From Armatimonadota bacterium (GTDB lineage Bacteria; Armatimonadota; UBA10988): a stretch of 56,723 nt of DNA. The stretch's first letter is position 1; each line of letters opens with the position of its first letter. The DNA lies in assembly GCA_016235455.1 (NCBI GenBank), contig JACRKZ010000074.1:1-56723 (forward strand), given 5' to 3'. The position numbers and the translations under genes were made by a program. This document shows, one piece after another, positions 8,733 to 17,164 of this stretch. A model generated the notes under the pieces. That model was not told the origin of the DNA, made no database searches, and worked only from the letters and a program-made list of their open reading frames with translations.

Positions 8733-11033
8733 ATGGCCAGAGCATGCCTTGACCAGGGCTGGCGCCTGCGCGCGGTCGCGCGGCCGTTCGAGGGCAACAT
8801 CGGCGGCGCGCCGCAGGGCGCCGACATCCCCGAGTACCCCGATGCCGACTGGCGCGTGGTGGATCTGCCGCACGATCACGCCATCGAGGCGACGCTCGAA
8901 CAGAACGGGCCGGCAGGCAGTGGCAACCCAAACGCCGGGCAGAACGCCTGGCTGCCCGGTGGCCTGCTCTGGTACCGCCGGCATCTGACGCTCGACCGCA
9001 CCGAGGGTCGTGTCTTCCTGCTCGAGTTCGGCGCCTGCTACCGCGGTACCGAGGTCTGGGTCAACGGGCACTACGCCGGCGCCGAGGCCAACGGCTACTT
9101 CTCCTTCACGCTGGATATCACGCCTTGGGTCCAGCCGGGCGAGAACGTCATCGCGGTGCGGGCCGACAACTTGGACACGCCCAACTGCCGCTGGTACACG
9201 GGCACGGGCCTGTACCGCCATGTCTGGCTCTGGGATCTGGACCAGACCCATCTCGCGCACCACGGCATCGCCATCACCACGCCGGAAGTCACCAGCGATC
9301 ACGCGGTGGTCTGGGTGAGCACCGAGATCAAGGGACCGGGCGGTCGGGCGCATCTGGTCAGCCGAGTGGCCGACGGGGCGGGCCATGTCGTGGGCGAGGC
9401 CGCCGGTCTGTTCGAGTGCGGCTCGACCGCGGTTCAGCAGATTCGAGTGCAGGACCCGCGGCTGTGGAGCGTTGACTCGCCGGTGCTCTACTCTCTGCGG
9501 TCGCAGCTCTCACGCGATGGCCAGGTGACCGACGAGCGAGCCACCGCGTTCGGCATCCGCACGCTGGAGTTCCGCCGCGGGGAGGGCTTCTTCCTGAACG
9601 GCGAGCCCCTGAAGTTCAAAGGCCTGTGTTTGCACCACGAGGCGGGCCCGCTCGGCGCCGCGGTGCCCGAGACCGTCTGGGCGTACCGCCTTGGTGAACT
9701 GAAGAAGGTTGGCTGCAACGCCATCCGGACCAGTCACAACCCGCCCGCCGAGGAGTTCCTGGACCTCTGCGACGCCCTGGGCTTCCTGGTCATGGACGAG
9801 CTGTGCGACAAGTGGGAGCCGCCCCACTACCGTGACTTCGAGCGGCGGTGGCGTCCCGATATCACCGCCTGGGTGCGCCGCGACCGCAACCATCCCAGCG
9901 TTGTGATGTGGTCGGTGGGCAACGAGAACGATGCGCCCGGCACGCTCTACCTCGACCGTCGGCTCCCTCAGCTTTGCGGGTTGGTACGCGCGCTCGATCC
10001 GACGCGGCCCGTCATTGCCGCGCTCGAACGCGGGCCCGATGGTGAAGATCGGGCGGCGCAGGTGCTCAAGTCGGCGGCCCACACGGACCTGGTCGGCCTC
10101 AACTACGGCGAGCAGTGGTATGCCGATCTGCTGCGGCACGACCCGGATGAACTCATCCTCGGCACCGAGAACTACACCTACTACACCAGCCTCCCCGAGC
10201 AGCGCGAGGCCATGGTGGAGAAGAACGCCTGGCTGTACGTTCTCGAGGACCCGCGGGTCATGGGTCTGTTCTACTGGACCGGCATCGACTACCTGGGCGA
10301 GGCCGGCCGCGCGTGGCCGCGGATCGGCTCGACCTCGGGCTTCTGCGACCTGACGGGTCATCCCAAGCCCCGGGCGGCCCTCCTCGCGAGCTTCTGGTCG
10401 GCCCAGCCCGTGCTGGCCATGGCGGTGGCGGCGAGCACCCCACGACCGTCCTCCATGTGGAGCTTCCCGGCTCTAGACCCATGCTGGACGGGCGTCGATG
10501 GCGAGATAGTGACCTTGGCCATCTACGGCAATTGCGAGACGGTCGAACTCACCCTGAATGGGCGCAGTCTGGGCCAGCGGGACCTGACGGGCCAGGTGAA
10601 CCGCATGCTGTCCTGGGACGTCCCGTACGCGCCAGGGACGCTGGTGGCCACGGGCCGCAACGGTCAGGCCGAGGTCGCGCGGTGCGCTCTGCGTACCCCG
10701 CAGGACCCGGCATCGCTTCGGCTGCGGGTGTTGACCGGTGAAGTGGCGGCTAACGGGTGGGATACTGCTCTGGTCGAGGCGCAACTGGTGGACGCGCAGG
10801 GCACCGTGTGCCCCAGTACGGACCCGGTGGAGTTCGCCGCAGCGGGTGGTGCTCAGGTGGTCTGCGTCGGCAACGGCGACATGGCCTGGCACGGACCGTT
10901 CCGTGCCCAGACCGTGCCGCTGTGCCGCGGGCGAGCTGTGGCCTACCTTCGGGCCGCGGCGAGTCCCGACCAGGCCAGCGTCACGGCGCACTGCGCCGGG
11001 CTGACCGCGACGGTGGCGTTGCACTTCCGTTGA
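8733..11033 (+). CDS. Glycoside hydrolase family 2 protein (beta-galactosidase-like)
   Basis: 766 aa retaining beta-glycosidase. The N-terminal sugar-binding jelly roll (about 40-170, with WYRRHLTL and NGHYAGAEANGYFSF) is followed by an immunoglobulin-like domain (about 175-277) and the TIM barrel from about 283, with the family signature IRTSHNPPAEEFLDLCD. The acid/base is E398 in SVGNEND and the likely nucleophile is E479 in GTENYTYY. A C-terminal DUF4982-like beta domain follows. No signal peptide is seen, so it probably acts on imported oligosaccharides. ATG 8733 follows AGAGGAT. It precedes the ABC sugar importer, consistent with uptake and hydrolysis of beta-galactosides or related sugars; the exact specificity is not readable. 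Confidence 0.9.
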   Translation: MARACLDQGWRLRAVARPFEGNIGGAPQGADIPEYPDADWRVVDLPHDHAIEATLEQNGPAGSGNPNAGQNAWLPGGLLWYRRHLTLDRTEGRVFLLEFGACYRGTEVWVNGHYAGAEANGYFSFTLDITPWVQPGENVIAVRADNLDTPNCRWYTGTGLYRHVWLWDLDQTHLAHHGIAITTPEVTSDHAVVWVSTEIKGPGGRAHLVSRVADGAGHVVGEAAGLFECGSTAVQQIRVQDPRLWSVDSPVLYSLRSQLSRDGQVTDERATAFGIRTLEFRRGEGFFLNGEPLKFKGLCLHHEAGPLGAAVPETVWAYRLGELKKVGCNAIRTSHNPPAEEFLDLCDALGFLVMDELCDKWEPPHYRDFERRWRPDITAWVRRDRNHPSVVMWSVGNENDAPGTLYLDRRLPQLCGLVRALDPTRPVIAALERGPDGEDRAAQVLKSAAHTDLVGLNYGEQWYADLLRHDPDELILGTENYTYYTSLPEQREAMVEKNAWLYVLEDPRVMGLFYWTGIDYLGEAGRAWPRIGSTSGFCDLTGHPKPRAALLASFWSAQPVLAMAVAASTPRPSSMWSFPALDPCWTGVDGEIVTLAIYGNCETVELTLNGRSLGQRDLTGQVNRMLSWDVPYAPGTLVATGRNGQAEVARCALRTPQDPASLRLRVLTGEVAANGWDTALVEAQLVDAQGTVCPSTDPVEFAAAGGAQVVCVGNGDMAWHGPFRAQTVPLCRGRAVAYLRAAASPDQASVTAHCAGLTATVALHFR

Positions 11034-11044
11034 GGGTGCCCGGC

Positions 11045-11151
11045 AACCTCGCGTTGCACGATGAACCCGCCGTGCCCGCGCTCGCCTGTGCGGCCCGCGC
11101 GCGTGTCTAGCGGGATACGCGATTAGCCTGTATGCTGTGTTCCGCTCATAG
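11045..11151 (+). pseudogene. Remnant of a third zinc-ribbon membrane protein (C-terminus only)
   Basis: Hand alignment to the last ~106 nt of the gene at 7996-8706 gives about 72 identities with a single 1-base gap, and the stop codons coincide (TAG at 11149-11151). Translation near the end reads LAGYAISLYAVFRS against LAGYAISLLTVLRS. A frame shift precedes it and no start or zinc-ribbon part remains. This is a decayed C-terminal fragment lying directly after the GH2 gene. Confidence 0.6.
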
Positions 11152-11185
11152 ACTCCAAGCGAGTCGGTGAGTGGAGTTCCTGGGC

Positions 11186-12541
11186 ATGAAATGGGTCTTC
11201 GCCGGCGCCTTCGTACTGCTTTGTCTGCTCGCGATTCCTGCGTACCGTGGCAGCCACGACCCGGTGACGGCGGGCAAGACGCGCATCGTCTGGATCAGCG
11301 ACGACAACCCGGTACGCAAAGGCCAGATCGAGCTGTTCAACAAGACGCATCCCTCGATCGAGTTGAAGATCGACCCCACCAACGCCGGCATGGAGAAGGT
11401 CATCGTGCAGAGCCTGGCCGGGGTGGGGCCCGACCTGTTCGACTGCTACAACCCCTTCCAGCTCTCGGCCTACGTGCGCGCCGGCATCGCCGCCGACATC
11501 ACCGACGACATGCTCAAGGCGGGCGTGGATGTGGGCAAGATCATCTGGCCGGCGGTGAAGGTGACCTGCGTGCGCGATGAGCGCGCCTACGGCTTCCCGT
11601 GCAATGCCGCCTGCGATGCGGTCTGGTTCAACAAGAAGCTGTTCGAGGAGGCGCGCATCCCGTATCCCGACCATCAGATGACCTGGGACGAGCTGATTGC
11701 GCTGGCCAAGCGGCTGACCGTCCGTGAGGCCGACGGCCGCGCCAAGCAGTTTGGTCTGCTGTGCGACTGGTGGCAGTGGCAGTCGTTCATCGCCATGTGG
11801 GGTGGCAGCATCTTCTCGGCTGACGGCAGCCAATGCGTGGTGGACAGCCCCGAGGCCATTGCCGCGGTGCAGTTCCTGCACGACCTGATCTATGTCCACA
11901 AGGTCATGCCCAGCCCGGCCGACGAGGCGTCGGCCACCCAAGGCGGTTGGGGCTCGGGCACCATCTCGTTCTTCAGCGGCGACAAGGGCGCCATGGCGTT
12001 TGGCGGACGCTGGTGGCTGTGCACGCTGCGTATGTCCAAGGACCTGCGCAGCGGCGTGATGCCCGCGCCGTTCGGCCCAGGCGGCGTGTACCGCGGCTAC
12101 GGCCGGTCGACGCTGGTCAGCGCCAACTCCAAGAACCGCGCGGCGGCGCTGGAGTTCATGAAGTATCTGGCCGGGCCAGACTACAACCAACTCCTGAACG
12201 ACCAGGGCGATGCACTGGCGCCGGTGCCGGCCTACTGCCAGGGCGAGCGTTTCCTGCACAACCCCGAGTACCCGCAGGAGACCGACAACCAGGTGTGGGC
12301 CGACGCCATGGCCAAGGGCGTGCCCGACCAGGTCAGCCCGTATGTCAATGGCAACCTGGCCAACCGCATTCTGACCAAGCAGCTCGACCTGGTGAAGAAC
12401 GACCAGAAGACCGCCGCCGATGCGCTACGGAGCGCGGCCAAGCGCATCAATGAAGAGATCGCCAAGGGCCGCGCCATGGCCGCCGCTGCCGGCGTCGCCG
12501 GCCGGGCGGGCACCGCGGAGAAGACGGGAGGCCGGCCGTGA
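11186..12541 (+). CDS. ABC transporter sugar-binding protein (extracellular, family 1)
   Basis: 451 aa substrate-binding protein of a carbohydrate ABC importer. An N-terminal hydrophobic segment (MKWVFAGAFVLLCLLAIPAY) is a signal or anchor peptide without an obvious lipobox cysteine. The family-1 pattern follows: VWISDDNPVRKGQIELFNK, the DLFDCYNP hinge region, and the C-terminal lobe with KGAMAFGGRWWL. ATG 11186 is preferred to GTG 11171 because GGAG sits 9 nt upstream. A TATGCT -10-like element lies at 11131-11136. The next gene begins within its stop codon region, so binding protein and permeases form one operon. No ATPase gene is present; such importers often share a distant MsmK/UgpC-type ATPase. 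The ligand is unknown. Confidence 0.85.
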   Translation: MKWVFAGAFVLLCLLAIPAYRGSHDPVTAGKTRIVWISDDNPVRKGQIELFNKTHPSIELKIDPTNAGMEKVIVQSLAGVGPDLFDCYNPFQLSAYVRAGIAADITDDMLKAGVDVGKIIWPAVKVTCVRDERAYGFPCNAACDAVWFNKKLFEEARIPYPDHQMTWDELIALAKRLTVREADGRAKQFGLLCDWWQWQSFIAMWGGSIFSADGSQCVVDSPEAIAAVQFLHDLIYVHKVMPSPADEASATQGGWGSGTISFFSGDKGAMAFGGRWWLCTLRMSKDLRSGVMPAPFGPGGVYRGYGRSTLVSANSKNRAAALEFMKYLAGPDYNQLLNDQGDALAPVPAYCQGERFLHNPEYPQETDNQVWADAMAKGVPDQVSPYVNGNLANRILTKQLDLVKNDQKTAADALRSAAKRINEEIAKGRAMAAAAGVAGRAGTAEKTGGRP

Positions 12542-12590
12542 AGAAGCGCACCGGACTGCATGACAGCGAGTTCTGGGCGGCCCCGTCGTG
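12538..12590 (+). other. Frame-disrupted N-terminus of the first permease
   Basis: GTG 12538 overlaps the binding-protein stop and reads MKKRTGLHDSEFWAAP, a normal permease N-terminus, but then stays in a frame that stops after about 29 codons. The first-helix end VVFSLVVSATNW continues in a different frame from 12582. Family alignments from memory expect some 10-15 hydrophobic residues between EFWAAP and this segment. A deletion that also shifted the frame is the simplest reading. Confidence 0.6.
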
Positions 12591-13451
12591 TTCTCCCTGG
12601 TGGTCAGCGCCACCAACTGGAGCCTGACGCGCGAGGAGCCCTTCCGCTTTGTCGGCCTGGCCAACTTCGCCCAGCTCTTTGGCGACAAGGAGTTCTGGCA
12701 GTACTTCATCAACACCGGCTACCTGATGCTGGGCATGCCCATCGCCATCGCCGGGTCGCTCTGCCTGGCGCTGCTGCTGAGCCAGAAGCTGCGTGGCGTG
12801 GTGATCTACCGCACCATGTTCTACTTGCCCAGCTTCACCAGCGGCGTGGCGTTGCTGATCCTGTGGAAGGCGCTGTACAACCCGCAGTTCGGCCCCATCA
12901 ACGCGGCGCTCGGCCCCATCTTCCAGTGGTTTGGCGGGCAGGCGCCCGAGTGGCTGCTGTCCACCAAAAACCTGCTCGGCCTGCACGCCGAGGACATCCG
13001 GCTGGTCTGGGCGCAGTTCGGGCTCGGCGCGCGCGATGCCATGATCTTCATGGGCATCTGGATCAGCATCGGCGGCAGCAACATGCTGCTCTATCTGGCC
13101 GGCCTCAGCAACATCCCCCAAGAGCTGTTCGAAGCCGCGCAGATCGATGGTGCCGGCCCCTGGGCCACATTCCGCCATGTCACCTGGCCCCAGCTCGCGC
13201 CCACCACGTTCTTCATCCTGGTGATGAGCTTCATCGGCGGTCTGCAGGGCGGCTTTGAGTCGGCCCGGGTGCTCACCGCCGGCGGCCCGGCCGGCACGAC
13301 CACCACGCTGGCGTACTACATCTACACCAAGGCCTTCGAGGAATTCCAGATCGGCTATGCCTCGGCGGTCTCGTGGGTGCTGTTCATCATCATCGCCGTG
13401 GTCACACTGCTCAACTGGAAGTTTGGCTCGCGCGAAACCAACGACGCCTGA
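12588..13451 (+). CDS. Sugar ABC transporter permease (MalF/UgpA type), N-terminus damaged
   Basis: Inner-membrane subunit of the importer, 287 aa as an open frame from GTG 12588. It starts inside what should be the first helix (FSLVVSATNWS). Remaining helices include YLMLGMPIAIAGSLCLALLL, MFYLPSFTSGVALLILWK, AMIFMGIWISIGGSNMLLYL, FFILVMSFIGGL and VLFIIIAVVTLLNW. The EAA loop that contacts the ATPase is intact (LFEAAQIDGAGPWATFRHVTWP). The upstream 50 nt encode the missing N-terminus in another frame. Either the gene has suffered a deletion, translation starts at 12588 with a shortened first helix, or the assembly lost a short segment. It is followed after 12 nt by the second permease. Confidence 0.8.
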   Translation: MFSLVVSATNWSLTREEPFRFVGLANFAQLFGDKEFWQYFINTGYLMLGMPIAIAGSLCLALLLSQKLRGVVIYRTMFYLPSFTSGVALLILWKALYNPQFGPINAALGPIFQWFGGQAPEWLLSTKNLLGLHAEDIRLVWAQFGLGARDAMIFMGIWISIGGSNMLLYLAGLSNIPQELFEAAQIDGAGPWATFRHVTWPQLAPTTFFILVMSFIGGLQGGFESARVLTAGGPAGTTTTLAYYIYTKAFEEFQIGYASAVSWVLFIIIAVVTLLNWKFGSRETNDA

Positions 13452-13463
13452 GGGAGGCCAGCT

Positions 13464-14327
13464 ATGAAAGAGACAACCGCGACGACCTCCGGCCGCTCTG
13501 GCGAGTGGTGGTTCCGCAAGGGCCGCTTCGGCGTCAGCCACCTGGCGCTGTGCCTGCTGGCGCTGACCACGCTGACGCCGTTCCTGTGGATGGTGCTGGC
13601 CAGCTTCAAGCACGTCAGCGAGATTGAGGGCAACCTCAACCCGTTCCCCAAGGTCTGGCATCCCGAGAACTACGCGCAGGTCTTCAAGCAGATCCACTTC
13701 GCGCGGTACTACTTCAACTCCATCTTCGTGGCCGCCTGGGTCACTGTGCTCCAGACCCTGACCAGCGCCATGGCCGCCTTCGCCTTCGCGCGGCTGCGCT
13801 GGCCGCGGCGCGACCAGGTGTTCAAGCTGTATCTCTTCACGCTCATGGTGCCCGGCGTGGTGACCATGATCCCCAACTACACGCTGATGGTGAAGCTGGG
13901 TCTGCTGGACAGCTACATCGGCCTGATCGTGCCGGCCTCGTTCTCCGCGTTCGGCACGTTCCTGCTGCGCCAGTTCATGATGGGCATTCCCCGCGCCCTC
14001 GACGAAGCGGCCGCCATCGACGGCGCCACGCATTGGCGCACCTTCTGGGACGTCATCCTGCCGCTGGCGCGACCGGGTCTGGTCACGCTGGCCATCTTCA
14101 CCTTCATGGGCACCTACGGCAGCTTCTTCTGGCCGCTGGTGCTCATCAAGAGCGACGCCCTGCGCACACTGCCCATCGGCATGTTGTACTTCGACAGCGT
14201 CTATGGCAAGCAGACCAACCTGATCATGGCGGCCAGTGTGATGAACATCACGCCGCTGATCATCCTGTTTGTCTCGACCCAGAAGTTCCTGGTCAAGGGC
14301 ATCCAGCTCGGAGCGGTGAAGGGGTAA
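13464..14327 (+). CDS. Sugar ABC transporter permease (MalG/AraQ type)
   Basis: 287 aa, second inner-membrane subunit of the carbohydrate importer. The short cytoplasmic N-terminus is followed by six helices (ALCLLALTTLTPFLWMVLAS first). It has the typical FNSIFVAAWVTVLQTLTSAMAAFAFARL segment in two parts and the EAA motif DEAAAIDGATHWRTFWDVILP. The C-terminus VKGIQLGAVKG is the usual family ending. GGGAGG lies 7-12 nt upstream of ATG 13464. Order binding protein, permease, permease matches most family-1 sugar importers. Unlike the first permease it is complete. Confidence 0.9.
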   Translation: MKETTATTSGRSGEWWFRKGRFGVSHLALCLLALTTLTPFLWMVLASFKHVSEIEGNLNPFPKVWHPENYAQVFKQIHFARYYFNSIFVAAWVTVLQTLTSAMAAFAFARLRWPRRDQVFKLYLFTLMVPGVVTMIPNYTLMVKLGLLDSYIGLIVPASFSAFGTFLLRQFMMGIPRALDEAAAIDGATHWRTFWDVILPLARPGLVTLAIFTFMGTYGSFFWPLVLIKSDALRTLPIGMLYFDSVYGKQTNLIMAASVMNITPLIILFVSTQKFLVKGIQLGAVKG

Positions 14328-14393
14328 GCCGGTCATTGCCGTTCGGTGCCATCGCCTCATACTGATCCCGCACAGCAGCGAGGAGATGAGACG

Positions 14394-15386
14394 ATGGCGA
14401 ACGGCCCGCGCGCGGTCACGCCCGGCAGCTTGAGGGCCTACGCGCAGCCCAGCGTGGGGCGCAGCCTGGGTCAGATGGCCACGTCGTTTGGCCCGTTCGT
14501 CGCGCTGTGGGCGTTGGCCCGTTGGCTTCTGCGCGTCCACTGGTGGGCCGCCCTGCCGGCCAGCCTGGGCGCGGGTCTGTTCCTCCTGCGCATTTTCGTC
14601 ATCCAGCACGACTGTGGTCATGGCTCGTTCTTCCGCTCCAAGCGCGCCTGCTGTTGGGTGGGCCGGCTGAGCAGCCTGTTCACGGCCACACCGTACGGCC
14701 GCTGGCGAGCAAGCCACGCCCATCACCACGCCCACGTCGGTCAGCTCGAAGGCCGCGGCGTGGGCGACGTCGGCACGATGACGCTCGACGAGTACCGCCG
14801 GTGCGGCGCATGGCGGCGATTGTGCTACCGGCTCTACCGCCATCCGCTGTTCCTGTTCGGCTTCGCCCCGATGGCGCTGTTCGTGGTGGGCAACCGGCTC
14901 GGCACGACGACGCAGACCCGCGCCGACCGCACCAGCCTGTGGACGCACAACCTGGTGCTCGCCGTCGCCGTGGTGGCTGCGTGCTGGCTGCTGGGCTGGC
15001 GCGAGTACCTGTTGGTGCAGGGCCCGGCCCTGTTGGTCGGCTCCACCATCACGGTCTGGCTCTTCTATGTGCAGCACCAGTTCGAGAGCACCTACTGGGC
15101 GCACACGGGCGAGTGGAACCTGTCGGACGCGGCGCTCCAGGGCAGTTCACACTACCGCCTCCCGCGCCTACTGCAGTGGCTGACGGGCAGCATCGGCCTG
15201 CACCATGTGCACCACCTCAACTCGCGCATCCCCAACTACAACCTGCAACGCTGCCACGACGAGTTGCCGCCGCTGCACGAGGCGCCCGTGCTGACGCTCA
15301 CGTCCAGCCTGAGGTGCATGAGACTGGCGCTGTGGGATGAGGAGGCCGGGCGACTGGTGTCGTTTGACGCGGCCCGCCTGAGCTGA
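14394..15386 (+). CDS. Fatty acid desaturase (copy 1)
   Basis: Membrane di-iron desaturase, 330 aa, introducing double bonds into acyl chains at the cytoplasmic membrane. The three histidine boxes are HDCGH (72-76), HAHHH (108-112) and HHVHH (270-274), the last inside GLHHVHHLNSRIPNYNL, typical of omega-6/delta-12-type bacterial desaturases. Hydrophobic pairs lie at about 33-48/52-70 and 187-225. ATG 14394 has GAGGAGATGAG upstream; the longer start at 14346 is rejected. A second, highly similar gene follows 107 nt downstream, so this is a tandem duplication. The electron donor (ferredoxin, flavodoxin or cytochrome) is not encoded nearby. Confidence 0.9.
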   Translation: MANGPRAVTPGSLRAYAQPSVGRSLGQMATSFGPFVALWALARWLLRVHWWAALPASLGAGLFLLRIFVIQHDCGHGSFFRSKRACCWVGRLSSLFTATPYGRWRASHAHHHAHVGQLEGRGVGDVGTMTLDEYRRCGAWRRLCYRLYRHPLFLFGFAPMALFVVGNRLGTTTQTRADRTSLWTHNLVLAVAVVAACWLLGWREYLLVQGPALLVGSTITVWLFYVQHQFESTYWAHTGEWNLSDAALQGSSHYRLPRLLQWLTGSIGLHHVHHLNSRIPNYNLQRCHDELPPLHEAPVLTLTSSLRCMRLALWDEEAGRLVSFDAARLS

Positions 15387-15493
15387 CGCGTGGCGGGATC
15401 GTTGCGGGCGCAGGGGGTGACTTAGCGCCCTTGCGCGGCATAATGAGATCACCTGGTTGACCGAAGTTCCTGTCGCCAGATCCGGAGATCGAG

Positions 15494-16489
15494 ATGATGG
15501 CGACCGGCCCGCGGCCCAGCACGCCCGGCAGCTTGAGCGTGTATGCACGGCCCAACGTCTGGCGTAGCCTGGGCCAGATGGGCACCTCCTTTGGCCCGTT
15601 CGTCGTGCTATGGGCTCTGGCCTGGTGGCTCCTGCGCCTCCATCCGCTGGCTGCGCTGCCGGTCAGCCTCGCCGCTGGGCTGTTCCTGGTGCGCATTTTC
15701 ATCATCCAGCATGATTGCGGCCATGGCTCCTTCTTCCGCTCCAAGCGCGCCTGCTCCTGGGTCGGCCGGCTGTGCAGCCTGTTCACCGCCACACCGTATG
15801 GTCACTGGCGATCAAGCCACGCGCAGCACCATGCCCAGGTCGGCAAGCTCGAGGGCCGTGGGGTGGGTGATATCAACACAATGACGCTGCGCGAATGGCG
15901 CGAGGCGGGCTGGCGGAAGCGGCTGCTGTATCGGCTGTACCGCCATCCTTTGGTGCTGTTTGGCATCGGGCCGGTGAGCCTGTTCCTCATCGGCAATCGC
16001 TTCTGTTCCGCTGACGACCGACCGAGTGCCAAGCTCAGCGTCAACATGACCAACCTCGCGCTGGCCGCCACGGTCACCATCGCCTGCCTGCTGTTCGGCT
16101 GGCGTGAGTTCCTGCTGGTGCAGTTGCCAGCCACCTTCCTTGCGTGCAGCGTTGGTGTCTGGTTGTTCTATGTCCAGCATCAGTTCGAGGACACCTACTG
16201 GGCCCACGCCACGGAGTGGGACCTGACCGAGGCGGCCATACGCGGCAGTTCCTACTACCGCCTGCCGGCGCTGCTGCAGTGGCTGACGGGCAACATCGGA
16301 CTGCACCACGTGCACCACCTCAACTCGCGCATCCCCAACTACAACCTGCAACGCTGCCACGACGATGTGCCCGTGCTGCATGAGGCGCCCGTGCTGACGC
16401 TGGCGTCCAGCCTGCGCTGTGTGCGTCTGGCGCTGTGGGACGAGGACGCGCGGCGCCTGGTGTCGTTTGGCGAGGGGCATCGGAGGTAG
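15494..16489 (+). CDS. Fatty acid desaturase (copy 2, tandem paralog)
   Basis: 331 aa, close paralog of the upstream desaturase with the same three boxes (HDCGH; the second box reads SHAQHHAQV, so the HxxHH pattern is kept while flanking His become Gln; HHVHH near 269-273). Long identical stretches such as HHVHHLNSRIPNYNL indicate a fairly recent duplication. Divergence is concentrated around residues 160-200, between the helix pairs, where GNRFCSADDRPSAKLS replaces the copy-1 sequence. The two may differ in positional specificity or in temperature expression. GGAG at 15483 precedes ATG 15494, and CATAAT at about 15441 could be a -10 of its own promoter. Confidence 0.9.
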   Translation: MMATGPRPSTPGSLSVYARPNVWRSLGQMGTSFGPFVVLWALAWWLLRLHPLAALPVSLAAGLFLVRIFIIQHDCGHGSFFRSKRACSWVGRLCSLFTATPYGHWRSSHAQHHAQVGKLEGRGVGDINTMTLREWREAGWRKRLLYRLYRHPLVLFGIGPVSLFLIGNRFCSADDRPSAKLSVNMTNLALAATVTIACLLFGWREFLLVQLPATFLACSVGVWLFYVQHQFEDTYWAHATEWDLTEAAIRGSSYYRLPALLQWLTGNIGLHHVHHLNSRIPNYNLQRCHDDVPVLHEAPVLTLASSLRCVRLALWDEDARRLVSFGEGHRR

Positions 16490-16561
16490 GTGCTGCCGCG
16501 CGCCTTGCGGCCACCGCGTAACCCATTGGGTCCGACAGGTCACCTGCCCAGGGAGACAACC

Positions 16562-17089
16562 ATGTCGGACTCGACCAAGGAGCCGTGGCTGCAGTGGCTC
16601 GCGTTGGCCACGGTGGTGCTGGCGGTCTGCGCCTCTATCGCCTCGCTCAAGGCGGGCAGCTACTCCACCAAGGCCACGCTGACCACCACCGACGAGAACA
16701 ACCAGTGGGCCTACTTCCAGGCCAAGAGCATCAAGCAGCATACCTGTGAGGTGCAGCGCGACCTGCTCACCTACTACCGTTCCGAGGCCCGAACCGCGAC
16801 CGCGCAGCAGAACCTCGACAAGCTGCTCGCGCGCTGTGGGCAGGACATCGCCCGGTACGACCAGGAGAAGAACGAGATCAAGGCCGGGGCCGAGAAGCGC
16901 GCCAAGGACGAGGACGTCTTCAAGCGCAAGGGCGCCAGCATGTCGCTCGCGGTCATGCTGCTGCAGATCGCCATCATGCTGTCATCGGTCAGCGCACTGC
17001 TCAAGCGATCCTGGCTGTGGGGTGCCGGCCTGGCCGTTGGCCTGACCGGCTTGGTCTACATGGTGAACGCCTTCGCACTCGTGCGGTGA
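16562..17089 (+). CDS. DUF4337 domain membrane protein
   Basis: 175 aa. One helix near the N-terminus (WLALATVVLAVCASIASLKAG), then the DUF4337 hallmark region NNQWAYFQAKSIKQHTCEVQRDLL, a long charged helix with clustered Lys/Glu (about 95-125), and two C-terminal helices (MSLAVMLLQIAIMLSSVSALL and WGAGLAVGLTGLVYMVNAF). This matches the usual DUF4337 length and layout. ATG 16562 has GGAGAC upstream; the in-frame extension from 16490 is unsupported. Function of the family is unknown. It stands alone after the desaturases and is convergent with the alpha-2-macroglobulin gene. Confidence 0.8.
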   Translation: MSDSTKEPWLQWLALATVVLAVCASIASLKAGSYSTKATLTTTDENNQWAYFQAKSIKQHTCEVQRDLLTYYRSEARTATAQQNLDKLLARCGQDIARYDQEKNEIKAGAEKRAKDEDVFKRKGASMSLAVMLLQIAIMLSSVSALLKRSWLWGAGLAVGLTGLVYMVNAFALVR

Positions 17090-17164
17090 GCATGCCCCGG
17101 CTGGGAGGCGGTGCTGACAGCGCCAGTCGGTCGACTGCGCCGCCAGCACCGCCTGGTCCCAGCG

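Noticed and set aside
12447..15104. 885-codon minus-strand open frame across the permeases and first desaturase
   Set aside because: Spans three well-supported plus-strand genes and their gaps; no domain, signal or ribosome site.
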